A stretch of DNA of 64,000 bases, taken from the NCBI GenBank assembly GCA_013360945.1, contig JABWAQ010000002.1:1-64000 (forward strand). Reading direction: 5' to 3'. The notes beneath the pieces were generated by a model. It did not search any database and was not told the DNA's origin. It worked only from the letters and a program-made list of their open reading frames with translations. Source of the stretch: Candidatus Brocadia sp. (GTDB lineage Bacteria; Planctomycetota; Brocadiia; Brocadiales; Brocadiaceae). A program made the translations under genes and the position numbers. Each line of letters opens with the position of its first letter. Position 1 is the stretch's first letter. Shown here piece after piece: positions 56,551-64,000 of this stretch.

Positions 56551-58002
56551 CTATCCTTTAATGACGCACAACGGCTTAAGTTGTACAACTTTTTTACTTA
56601 TTCCGGCATATTCGACGACATCCACAACATCAGTTACATCCTTATATGCCTCCGGTACTTCTTCAACAAGCGTTGCCCGGCTGTCTGCGCGGACAAGGAT
56701 TCCTTTTGCCTTCAGTTCCTCGGCTATATTCCGTCCTTTGGTCGATCTCGTCGCCTGACCCCTGCTCATGATCCTTCCTGCCCCATGACAGGTACTGCCA
56801 AAGGTATCGGTGTAGGCCTTTTCAGTGCCTACCAGCACATAGGAACAGCGCCCCATGTCTCCCGGTATCAAAACCGGTTGACCCACTGATTGATACGCAT
56901 CAGGAATATGTGGATGATAGGGGGGAAAGGCGCGTGTTGCCCCTTTCCGATGGACACACAATCGCCTCTTTTCACCATCGACAATATGTTCTTCAATTTT
57001 GGCAATATTATGACACACATCATAGACCAGGGAGATTTTAGACTCCTTTGGACCAATGTGCAACACCCTATCAAAGGATTCCCTAATCCAGTGTGTAATC
57101 ATCTGCCGGTTGGCAAAGGCATAATTGGCTGCGCAGGCCATTGCAGCAAGGTATTCCCGTCCTTCCGGAGAGCTAATCGGGGCGCAGCAGAGTTGCCGGT
57201 CGGATAGTTCGATGTTATATTTATGAGATGCATTAATCATAACCCGGAGGAAGTCATCACATACCTGATAACCCAATCCTCTTGAGCCCGTATGCACCAT
57301 GACAGTAATCCCATCCTTTTCGAGTCCCAATACACGCGCAACCTCCTCATGATAAACCTCTGAGACATAGCCAACTTCAACAAAATGGTTTCCGGATCCG
57401 AGGGTGCCTAATTGCGCCAGGCCGCGTTCTATGGCACGATTTGAAACCAGTTCAGGACTAGCCCCTTGGATGCATCCCTTTTCTTCGATATGCTCCAGAT
57501 CTTCTTTTGTGCCGTAACCCTGTGAGACCGCCCAGTGTGCCCCATCCTTGAGCACGTTTTTTGCTGCCTGTTGTGAAAGTTTTAAATCCTTGCGGCGGGA
57601 CCCCACGCCAGACGGGATATTGGCAAACAGGGTATTCACTATAGATTCCAGCTTATTGGCAAGCTCCACACGATACAGTCCTGTTCTCAGCAATCTTACC
57701 CCGCAGTTGATATCATAGCCCACACCGCCGGGGGAAACCACACCCTCGTCCATGTCAAATGCCGCTACGCCGCCGATGGGAAAACCATATCCCCAATGGA
57801 TGTCTGGCATTGCAAGCGAATGTTTTATAATCCCCGGAAGATGAGAGACATTAATAACCTGTTGCAGACTTTCGTCTTTTTGAATATCTTCTAACATGCG
57901 GGCATCGGCGTACACAATGCCATCCACGCGCATCTTGCCTTCCCTTGGAATTCGCCAGCGATAGTCATCTATCTTCTGAATTTTATATTTGTCATCTGTC
58001 AT
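56551..58002 (-). CDS. rtcB: RNA-splicing ligase RtcB
   Basis: A 483-residue GTP- and Mn-dependent 3'-phosphate RNA ligase. Characteristic are VSPGGVGYDINCGVRLLRTG, GSGNHFVEVGYV, MVHTGSRGLGYQV and, near the C-terminus, TCHGAGRIMSR, whose His is guanylylated. The ATG at 58002 was chosen because AAAAGGGG lies just before it and conserved sequence begins there; a longer frame adds a low-similarity leader. It is the third gene of an operon after usp and archease. RtcB repairs or splices cleaved tRNA and other RNA, with archease as its activator. Confidence 0.93.
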   Translation of the reverse strand: MTDDKYKIQKIDDYRWRIPREGKMRVDGIVYADARMLEDIQKDESLQQVINVSHLPGIIKHSLAMPDIHWGYGFPIGGVAAFDMDEGVVSPGGVGYDINCGVRLLRTGLYRVELANKLESIVNTLFANIPSGVGSRRKDLKLSQQAAKNVLKDGAHWAVSQGYGTKEDLEHIEEKGCIQGASPELVSNRAIERGLAQLGTLGSGNHFVEVGYVSEVYHEEVARVLGLEKDGITVMVHTGSRGLGYQVCDDFLRVMINASHKYNIELSDRQLCCAPISSPEGREYLAAMACAANYAFANRQMITHWIRESFDRVLHIGPKESKISLVYDVCHNIAKIEEHIVDGEKRRLCVHRKGATRAFPPYHPHIPDAYQSVGQPVLIPGDMGRCSYVLVGTEKAYTDTFGSTCHGAGRIMSRGQATRSTKGRNIAEELKAKGILVRADSRATLVEEVPEAYKDVTDVVDVVEYAGISKKVVQLKPLCVIKG

Positions 58003-58098
58003 AAAACCCCTTTTCATGAATATAAGCTTTCGGCCGTCAGCGATCAGTTTGCAGCTACATGAATAACCGATGTAGGGTCGAACGCCGTCCGCCACTAC

Positions 58099-58515
58099 CT
58101 ATATATCAAATATAACCCGTGCCTTCCATCGATGATCTTCTCGGATGACCGATAAACAATGGTGGGTGACGGCTTTTATCTCAGTTTTAATTGCATGTTT
58201 ATCCTCGGCGAATACCTCGCCCCACACGGATGCGTTTAACTGATTGTCCTGAATGTCTACAATACAAAAATCCTTGAACAGGAGATTTTTTACGTCATGC
58301 AAGTACAATAATTCACTTAACCAATTGACGAGAAGTTGTTCTTTATCTATACCGGAAATGCTTATTTTATATTCGACCGCACCCTCCACTTTCGATACGT
58401 CCGTAATGATATCAAATAATGCAAACGCCGCATTGGCGAACAATTCCTGCAATGAGTTCCCAAACACGTCAATCCCGATATCTGCGGTATGGTCTATGAG
58501 GATATATTTCTCCAT
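58099..58515 (-). CDS. Archease, RtcB activator
   Basis: A 138-residue protein of the MTH1598/TM1083 family. It begins MEKYILIDHTADIGIDVFGN, a highly conserved start with metal-binding Asp, followed by SLQELFANAAFALFDIITD and the C-terminal DHRWKARVIFDI. Archease speeds RtcB guanylylation and multi-turnover. The ATG at 58515 was chosen since the longer frame has no family similarity. It lies 96 nt ahead of rtcB and 7 nt after the stress-protein gene. Confidence 0.9.
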   Translation of the reverse strand: MEKYILIDHTADIGIDVFGNSLQELFANAAFALFDIITDVSKVEGAVEYKISISGIDKEQLLVNWLSELLYLHDVKNLLFKDFCIVDIQDNQLNASVWGEVFAEDKHAIKTEIKAVTHHCLSVIREDHRWKARVIFDI

Positions 58516-58522
58516 TTTTGAA

Positions 58523-58984
58523 TTACGGCATGATAAAATCGTGCTCAGGATGTCTGATCGTAAGGACCGGACAGGGGGCCTTGCGCACCACCTTTTCTGC
58601 CACACTGCCCATGATTGCATGAGATAACCCTGTTCTGCCATGTGTGCCAAGTACAATCAAGTCAATCTTGTATTCCTTTGATGCACTGATGATTTCAGCG
58701 AAAGGAACTCCTTGGATAATCAGGGCCTCAACCGGTATCCTGCCTTTTGTGTCTTCATTTACACACTTAAGCAATCTTTCCCTCAACTTATCTATAGTTT
58801 CGTTGTCTACTACATTGATGTTGTATAAACCCGGATCATTAATTTCGTAGATACGGATATCCAGCACATGCATCAAGTAGAGCTTTGCCTGATATTTTTC
58901 AGCGAATTCAATCGCATATTTTAAGGCCATCTCTGAATAGATCGAGTAGTCAATCGGGCAGAGTATGTTTTTTATAGTAATCAC
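58523..58984 (-). CDS. Universal stress protein (UspA family)
   Basis: A 153-residue single-domain USP. The start is a GTG at 58984 preceded by AGGAGG with 7-nt spacing, giving the usual ITIKNILCPIDYS beginning. The C-terminal nucleotide loop GTHGRTGLSHAIMGSVAEKV (G-x2-G-x9-G-S) indicates ATP binding. It is co-transcribed with archease and rtcB, tying an RNA repair pair to a stress protein. Confidence 0.88.
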   Translation of the reverse strand: MITIKNILCPIDYSIYSEMALKYAIEFAEKYQAKLYLMHVLDIRIYEINDPGLYNINVVDNETIDKLRERLLKCVNEDTKGRIPVEALIIQGVPFAEIISASKEYKIDLIVLGTHGRTGLSHAIMGSVAEKVVRKAPCPVLTIRHPEHDFIMP

Positions 58985-59170
58985 GTGCCATCCTCCTTTT
59001 ATTGTTTTTGAATGAACATGGTTTGGTCCGGGAATAAGACGGAAGGATCCCGTGTGAAAAAACCACATCGTCCTTCATCGGGACAATGGTAATGGTTTCG
59101 TGAAAAGTTCCACCGCCCCGTTTGTGAAAAGAGAATTCTGCTTTTTTCATCGTTTCAATCCGACAGCCAG

Positions 59171-60304
59171 TCACCCTTTTGGATATATCTTCTTCGCTAC
59201 CTTGGCGGCATAGAGTGACTGATTTGCCTGTTCAATTAAGTCGGTGATGTTTTTTGTCAGCATAGTAAGTGAAATTGTTCCTGCCGTTACTTCAAAATGA
59301 ATATTCAGATTTTTTTCTTCGTCCTTTACAAAACACTTTTCTACCGCATTTACCAAGAGCGCCGACGTCCTATCCAATTCTTCATTATCAATTTCCGGTA
59401 ATATAATCAAGAATTCGTCGTCTCCAAACCGAGAGACCACATCCGATAATTTGATGTGCTTCTGGAGACATTTTGAGATTTCCGTAAGGATACGATCTCC
59501 AATAAAATATCCACACCGATTATTGATAGACTCAAGGTTGTCGATGTCCATCAGAATACATGATAATGCCTTATTTTGTGTCCGTGCCCGATTAAACTCA
59601 TTCTGCAGGATTACCAGTGAATATCGCCTGTTGTAGCTGTTGGTTAAACTATCCCGCACTGCATGATGATTGACCATATCATTTAGCTGGTGTATCCTGG
59701 CATTTAAACTTTGCAGGTTCTTATCGTGTATTTTTTTTTCATCAAAATTAATCAGGACACCATGGTAGTGAGTTACGTTGCCCCATTCATTCCTGATGGG
59801 ATTTAAATGATCGGAGATACAAACATACGTCCCATCCTTTTTCAATAACCGATATTCTATCTCCGCCCGACTTCCATCCTGTAGTTTTTGAATTTGTCCC
59901 GATACCTTTTCCCTATCCTCCGGGTGCACGAGCTGGAGTATAAAATTTCGTGTCTTGTAAATTTCATCCGGTTTGTATCCTGCCAGCTTTTCAATCCCCT
60001 CGCTGATATACTTCACCGATCCATCGAACATGGAGATATAAGCAATATCCGGAAGGACATTCATCACCCTATGAAATAAACTTTCAGAAATAGCCTTCGA
60101 TCCTTTAGTTGATTTTTCGTGTTCTTCATTTGGATCCATGAAAAACTGTAAGGTACAACAGAAAGCAAACACGATAAGGCCGAATGCAAGTCCATTCAGT
60201 TTAAAAATACTTATCATAGAGCAATTTATAGCAATCAAAATCCCGATAGCACAATATCTATATTTGCTGACAAGTGACTTCAATGACATTCTTTTTTTCT
60301 CCAA
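59171..60304 (-). CDS. PAS-GGDEF protein with a divergent active-site motif
   Basis: A 377-residue membrane protein. Two close transmembrane segments near residues 16-55 are followed by a PAS domain (ILQLVHPEDREKVSGQIQKL, RLLKKDGTYVCISDHLNPI) and a GGDEF-type domain (RDSLTNSYNRRYSLV, ILMDIDNLESIN, then SRFGDDEFLIILPE). The signature is GDDEF, with Asp replacing the second Gly, so cyclic-di-GMP synthesis may be lost or altered. No EAL domain is present. It could act as a sensor or a degenerate c-di-GMP receptor. Confidence 0.85.
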   Translation of the reverse strand: MEKKRMSLKSLVSKYRYCAIGILIAINCSMISIFKLNGLAFGLIVFAFCCTLQFFMDPNEEHEKSTKGSKAISESLFHRVMNVLPDIAYISMFDGSVKYISEGIEKLAGYKPDEIYKTRNFILQLVHPEDREKVSGQIQKLQDGSRAEIEYRLLKKDGTYVCISDHLNPIRNEWGNVTHYHGVLINFDEKKIHDKNLQSLNARIHQLNDMVNHHAVRDSLTNSYNRRYSLVILQNEFNRARTQNKALSCILMDIDNLESINNRCGYFIGDRILTEISKCLQKHIKLSDVVSRFGDDEFLIILPEIDNEELDRTSALLVNAVEKCFVKDEEKNLNIHFEVTAGTISLTMLTKNITDLIEQANQSLYAAKVAKKIYPKG

Positions 60305-60343
60305 GAATACGATAAAATCCAGTTGCTATATCAAAAAAGAGAT

Positions 60344-62215
60344 TCAGGATGCCTGTGCAACAGACACATTTTTCCCATTGGCCTTGTGGAGTTCCTCCAG
60401 GAGTTTTTTCAGTTCTTCCCCTTCAATAACCTCTTTTTCCATAAGCGTCTTTGCCATACCGCTCAATATTTCCTTTTTTTCAGTCAACAATGCTTTTACA
60501 CGATGGAACGATTCGTCTATAATCTTCTTAATTTCCAAATCTATTTCCCGGGCTGTCTCCTCGCTGTATTCCTTGCTGGAAGCAAATCCTCCGCTCAGAA
60601 AGAGAGGTCTGTCGCCTTGCTCGAAGGTTACCAAACCCATCTTGTCACTCATACCGTATTCCTTGACCATCAGCTTGGCGATCTCTGTCGCCTTTTCCAA
60701 ATCATTCTGGGCGCCCGTGGATATTTCATCAAAAATAATTTCCTCAGCAACCCGTCCACCAAGCAAGATGGCAATCCGGTCCATGAGTTCTGATCTGGTC
60801 ATGAGATAGCGGTCTTCGGTGGGTTTTTGTAAGGTATACCCCAGCGCCCCAATACCACGGGGGATCATCGAAATTTTTCGGATTGGGTCTGCGTGCGGCA
60901 CGGAACACGCCACCAACGCATGGCCAGATTCGTGGTGGGCGACGATCTCCTTTTCCTTCTTATTCATTAAGCGCTTCTTCTTCTCAAGACCTGCCATAAT
61001 GCGGTCAATTGCCTCCTCGAATTCCGGCATACCTACGGCCTTCTTATTTCTCCTTGCTGCAAGCAGGGCTGCTTCGTTGACAAGATTGGCAAGATCCGCT
61101 CCGACGAACCCAGGGGTCATCGCAGCGATCGAATGTAAGTTAATCTCTTTTTCCAGTTTTACCTCTTTTGCATGCACCTTTAGTATTGCTTCGCGACCGA
61201 GAAGATCGGGGCGGTCGACAACCACCTGGCGGTCAAACCTTCCTGGCCTTAAAAGGGCGGAATCCAGCATCTCGGGACGATTGGTAGAGCCCATGATGAT
61301 TACCCCCTTATTGGAATCAAACCCATCCATCTCTACCAGCAACTGGTTTAATGTCTGTTCCCGTTCATCATGTCCCCCCATGGGATTTGCGCCGCGTGCC
61401 TTGCCAAGGGCATCAAGTTCGTCAATAAAGATAATGCACGGCGCTTTCTGATCCGCCTGATTAAACAAGTCTCTTACCCGTGCGGCACCCACGCCGACAA
61501 ACATCTCGACAAACTCTGAACCGCTCATATTAAAAAATGGCACCCCGGCTTCACCTGCCACGGCCTTTGCCAGGAGGGTTTTCCCCGTCCCAGGAGCGCC
61601 GACAAGCAAAACACCCTTGGGTATCTTCCCACCTAAGGCGCGAAACTTCTCCGGAGTCTTTAAAAACTCAATAATCTCCTGAAGTTCCTCCTTGGCCTCA
61701 TCGATTCCCGCCACGTCGTCGAAAGTAACATTCAGATCCTCTTGTGCATAGAGGCGCCCCCTGCTTTTCCCAAAGGTCATGATACTGCTGGCCGGACCAA
61801 ATCGTTTAAATACTAAGCGCCAGATCACAAATAAAATCAATAATGGTATTACCCAGGAAAAAAAGAAGGTCTTAAACCACGGACTCTCATAATGCCCCGC
61901 ATACTTAATACCCATGGATTCCAGATCTTTTACCAGGTCAGGGTCATCCACCCGGGCTGCAATAAAGATGGCATTTTTTGTTGTACCACGTTCTATCTCC
62001 CGCAGTTTGCCACGAATTATCGTGTTGGTAATGTGGCATTCCAGGACGTTTCCCTCTTTGACCAACTTTTTAAACTCACTGTATGTAATATCCCTCACTC
62101 CGGGATTCATCAAATACATCTGCAGGAGGATGAAGAATCCAAAGGCAATAATAATATGCCAGATGGAAAACTTCTTTGGCATTTTAACCTGTAATTTTTT
62201 GAAATCCTTGAACAT
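60344..62215 (-). CDS. ftsH: ATP-dependent zinc metalloprotease FtsH
   Basis: A 623-residue membrane-anchored AAA protease. Two N-terminal transmembrane segments flank a periplasmic FtsH_ext-type region ([20 protein letters not shown]). The AAA module has [34 protein letters not shown] and the SRH segment [22 protein letters not shown]; the protease domain has zinc motif HHESGH. The protein degrades misfolded membrane proteins and regulators. It starts after an AAGGAGT-like site on the minus strand. Confidence 0.95.
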   Translation of the reverse strand: MFKDFKKLQVKMPKKFSIWHIIIAFGFFILLQMYLMNPGVRDITYSEFKKLVKEGNVLECHITNTIIRGKLREIERGTTKNAIFIAARVDDPDLVKDLESMGIKYAGHYESPWFKTFFFSWVIPLLILFVIWRLVFKRFGPASSIMTFGKSRGRLYAQEDLNVTFDDVAGIDEAKEELQEIIEFLKTPEKFRALGGKIPKGVLLVGAPGTGKTLLAKAVAGEAGVPFFNMSGSEFVEMFVGVGAARVRDLFNQADQKAPCIIFIDELDALGKARGANPMGGHDEREQTLNQLLVEMDGFDSNKGVIIMGSTNRPEMLDSALLRPGRFDRQVVVDRPDLLGREAILKVHAKEVKLEKEINLHSIAAMTPGFVGADLANLVNEAALLAARRNKKAVGMPEFEEAIDRIMAGLEKKKRLMNKKEKEIVAHHESGHALVACSVPHADPIRKISMIPRGIGALGYTLQKPTEDRYLMTRSELMDRIAILLGGRVAEEIIFDEISTGAQNDLEKATEIAKLMVKEYGMSDKMGLVTFEQGDRPLFLSGGFASSKEYSEETAREIDLEIKKIIDESFHRVKALLTEKKEILSGMAKTLMEKEVIEGEELKKLLEELHKANGKNVSVAQAS

Positions 62216-62792
62216 AAATACTCCTTAGATAGAAATCATACCGTTTGAATAGAAAGCCTTGATTTTATGCATAGGTTATTTTAACAGAAAGAACTATATC
62301 ACTCAAAATAACTTTGATAATTGATAATAGCGATAAATTTTGTTGATAATCATAACGCAGCAAAGCCGCAACCAAAAAAGCTCAACCACAAAGAATACAA
62401 AGTTTTACACAAAGATCACAAAGAAAACCTTACAAAAAAAGAAGTATTTATGGAGTAATACTATACCGTATAAGCAGTATCTTAAACAGGAGAAAACTAA
62501 ATTATTTTTGCTTTACAATGTCCAATTAAGAATCTTTAACTTTTTCTGACTTTTGCTCCACACCGGCCTGGGTGTAATTGTTTACAGGCAGACCGGTTTC
62601 CCCGCTCCTGCAATGTTTTTCCATGGAATATCAGGCGCTTTTCCCGGATTTCCTGTAATAGGTTCTTCTTGGTCTCTCGGGTAACCCTCAATTATCGTAG
62701 TACTCATACCTGCATTTTATTTTTCCAATTATACCTCAACACACCACAAGAGCATTTCTGATACTTCGGGTACTGAAGTGCGTGAGCTGTTC
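62216..62792. other. AT-rich intergenic region upstream of ftsH
   Basis: No gene supported. It contains a degenerate CACAAAGAATACAAAG...CACAAAGATCACAAAG repeat, loosely like the CGCAAAG arms at 50066. It separates ftsH from the toxin-antitoxin pair; the ftsH promoter should lie here. Confidence 0.55.
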
Positions 62793-63227
62793 TTATTTAT
62801 AAACTACGGGATTTATAATACTCATACCTTCAGAACTAGCAGCGGTAAGCAAGTTTATATCGGAGGCCACAAATGCAATATCTTCACGTATTATGTTTTT
62901 TAACCACAATGCTGAAGATAAATGAATACTATCGGCTTCCTTCATAGAATATTTCTCAATTATATGTTTTACAATTGGCAGGAGTTCTTCGTGAATATCC
63001 AATATGGTAAAGCAATCCCAGTCGGATTCAAAATCTTTCAATATTTCTTTCGATTTATTGCTTGTAATATCCCCGGCTCTGGATCGCCTTACAAAGGCAG
63101 ATAATATCTCCGGATAGGTTAGTCTGGATGTTGCAATCACAGAATTTTGCACAATGGTGACCATGCTCTCAGTCCCTTCTTCTGCAACGTATTTTTTGAC
63201 CAAAGCACTCGTATCTAAATATATCAC
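62793..63227 (-). CDS. vapC: PIN-domain toxin, VapC family
   Basis: A 144-residue PIN-domain ribonuclease. The acidic metal ligands are seen in IYLDTSALVKKYVAEE (Asp5), TYPEILSA (Glu), MKEADSIHLSSAL (Asp) and FVASDINLLTAA (Asp). VapC toxins cleave tRNA or rRNA. It overlaps the upstream antitoxin by 4 nt, the normal arrangement for such pairs. The set of acidic residues is complete, so the toxin should be active when free. Confidence 0.88.
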   Translation of the reverse strand: MIYLDTSALVKKYVAEEGTESMVTIVQNSVIATSRLTYPEILSAFVRRSRAGDITSNKSKEILKDFESDWDCFTILDIHEELLPIVKHIIEKYSMKEADSIHLSSALWLKNIIREDIAFVASDINLLTAASSEGMSIINPVVYK

Positions 63228-63508
63228 CTTCTTTCCCCGGTTACCGTCTCAGAAACAGGTTTGCCTTTTATCTTTGCAGGTCTAAAAGGGGTTAAGCCGT
63301 TCCCCTTTCTGGGAAGCCTTATTTTCCCCTCCCTTGCCAATAATGCAAGTTTTTCTTCAAGCCCGGCATTTTTTTCTATTTTGTCAACACTGTGAAGCAC
63401 CGCAATGGGAGTGCCTCTGTCTGTTACGATGATCCTATCTCCTTCCTTTGTAAGTCCCAGATAGTACGTCAGCCTGTTCTTCAGTTCTCTTACACCCACA
63501 ATGTGCAT
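63224..63508 (-). CDS. Phd/YefM-type antitoxin
   Basis: A 94-residue protein starting MHIVGVRELKNRLTYYLGLT, the strand-helix fold of Phd/YefM antitoxins, with DRIIVTDRGTPIAVLHSVD. The basic/Gly-rich C-terminus (RKGNGLTPFRPAKIKGKPV) should wrap and inhibit the PIN toxin encoded downstream with a 4-nt overlap. Such antitoxins also bind their own promoter. A good GGAGGGAATTAT site precedes the ATG on the minus strand. Confidence 0.87.
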   Translation of the reverse strand: MHIVGVRELKNRLTYYLGLTKEGDRIIVTDRGTPIAVLHSVDKIEKNAGLEEKLALLAREGKIRLPRKGNGLTPFRPAKIKGKPVSETVTGERR

Positions 63509-63795
63509 AATTCCCTCCTTGTGGCCATTGTAGCTCCATGCTTAAAAATAGTCAATGGCAAAGCCTCCGGCTCCATTGATCTCTGACATGATTTGATATG
63601 GTTGTATCTCACAACGAAAGAACGTGTTTCTATGCCCTTTATTAGGTATGCAAGGAAAAATCCTACAATTGGCAAATGTAGTAAACACAAAAAAAAGATT
63701 GACGTAGGGCAAAGTTTTAGCTTTGCCAGAGGTAACCCCCAAGGATCGCCCTGCGCGAAATGCGTCAGCTTATTTATGACGCTTACTATGGATGT

Positions 63796-64000
63796 TTATT
63801 TCGATAGCCCCATTTGCGCATAAATGGTCTTAAAATCGATTTCCCGCGCTACCACTTCAGCGGCACGCTGTATCTTAGACCCGGAATGCAAGCTGACGAA
63901 TCCCGGGAGATTTTCGCAGACTTCGAGGGTATTTGCAGTATCCGCCCGCACCACAAGAATCGGCACGCCAATTTCCTGCGCACGGACTAAAATAGAGGCA
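63796..64000 (-). CDS. C-terminal end of BioD-like/DRTGG phosphotransacetylase-family protein
   Basis: Gene entering from the right edge; 67 codons visible. It reads ILVRAQEIGVPILVVRADTA, then LEVCENLPGFVSLHSGSKIQ, RAAEVVAREIDFKTIYAQMG and stops at 63796. This resembles the C-terminal DRTGG portion of BioD-like N-terminal proteins related to phosphate acetyltransferase. The main domain lies outside, so function is uncertain. Confidence 0.55.
   Translation of the reverse strand, partial: ASILVRAQEIGVPILVVRADTANTLEVCENLPGFVSLHSGSKIQRAAEVVAREIDFKTIYAQMGLSK

Noticed and set aside
58950-59174. 74-codon minus-strand frame between the GGDEF and usp genes
   Set aside because: Overlaps the usp start, has no domain; the ATGA overlap with the GGDEF gene is suggestive but not enough.

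Overview
The window looks like chromosomal DNA of an anammox planctomycete (Candidatus Brocadiales: Brocadia/Kuenenia/Jettenia type), probably an environmental assembly. The main reason is positions 1-10431: a tightly packed set of fatty-acid/polyketide-like genes (CoA-ligase end, two radical SAM enzymes, FabG, ACP, FabZ-like dehydratase, methyltransferase, MMPL exporter, CrtI-like desaturase, glycosyltransferase). That mix matches what has been proposed for ladderane lipid synthesis and partly resembles aryl-polyene clusters. The assignment is an inference from gene content; there is no rRNA and no hydrazine or nitrite metabolism gene here to confirm it.

Layout. 1-10431: the lipid/polyketide-like operon, plus strand, with mostly overlapping genes. 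10595-20223: CstA transporter, a transposase-like DUF4338 remnant, a PqqD-like protein, a class V aminotransferase, a DinG-type helicase with an N-terminal JAMM domain, an NDUFA9-like epimerase and an O-methyltransferase. 20316-30596, minus strand: mutL, queD, a hexulose-phosphate-synthase/RraA fusion, mcsA-mcsB-clpC (protein arginine phosphorylation and proteolysis), radA and a SHOCT protein. 30853-38364, plus strand: three exported proteins (one Asp/His-rich, one MopE-like, one hydrolase-like), GlcF-type iron-sulfur subunit, ComEA-like protein and an AI-2E-family permease.

38520-43900 is a decayed defence island: a truncated radC joined to a type I restriction-modification locus in which hsdM, a DUF1016 nuclease gene and hsdR have all lost internal segments. 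hsdS is split by a 26-bp insertion, and an apparently intact DUF559 endonuclease gene sits among short repeats. 44090-49209: uvrB, glcD and an aspatate-type aminotransferase. 49299-53224, minus strand: a c-heme-type hybrid histidine kinase with two response regulators; a small inverted-repeat cassette carrying a GxxExxY fragment lies between the regulators. 53288-53584 is a 297-bp element with 38-bp terminal inverted repeats. 54046-62215, minus strand: a GH15 glucoamylase-like protein with a C-terminal ferredoxin domain, rtcB-archease-usp, a diguanylate-cyclase-like protein and ftsH. The end holds a Phd/VapC toxin-antitoxin pair and the tail of a BioD-like/DRTGG protein.

Short dispersed repeats are a main theme: leader repeats that place a Shine-Dalgarno in front of unrelated genes, GC-rich hairpins, and inverted-repeat cassettes. 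No tRNA, rRNA or CRISPR array was seen.
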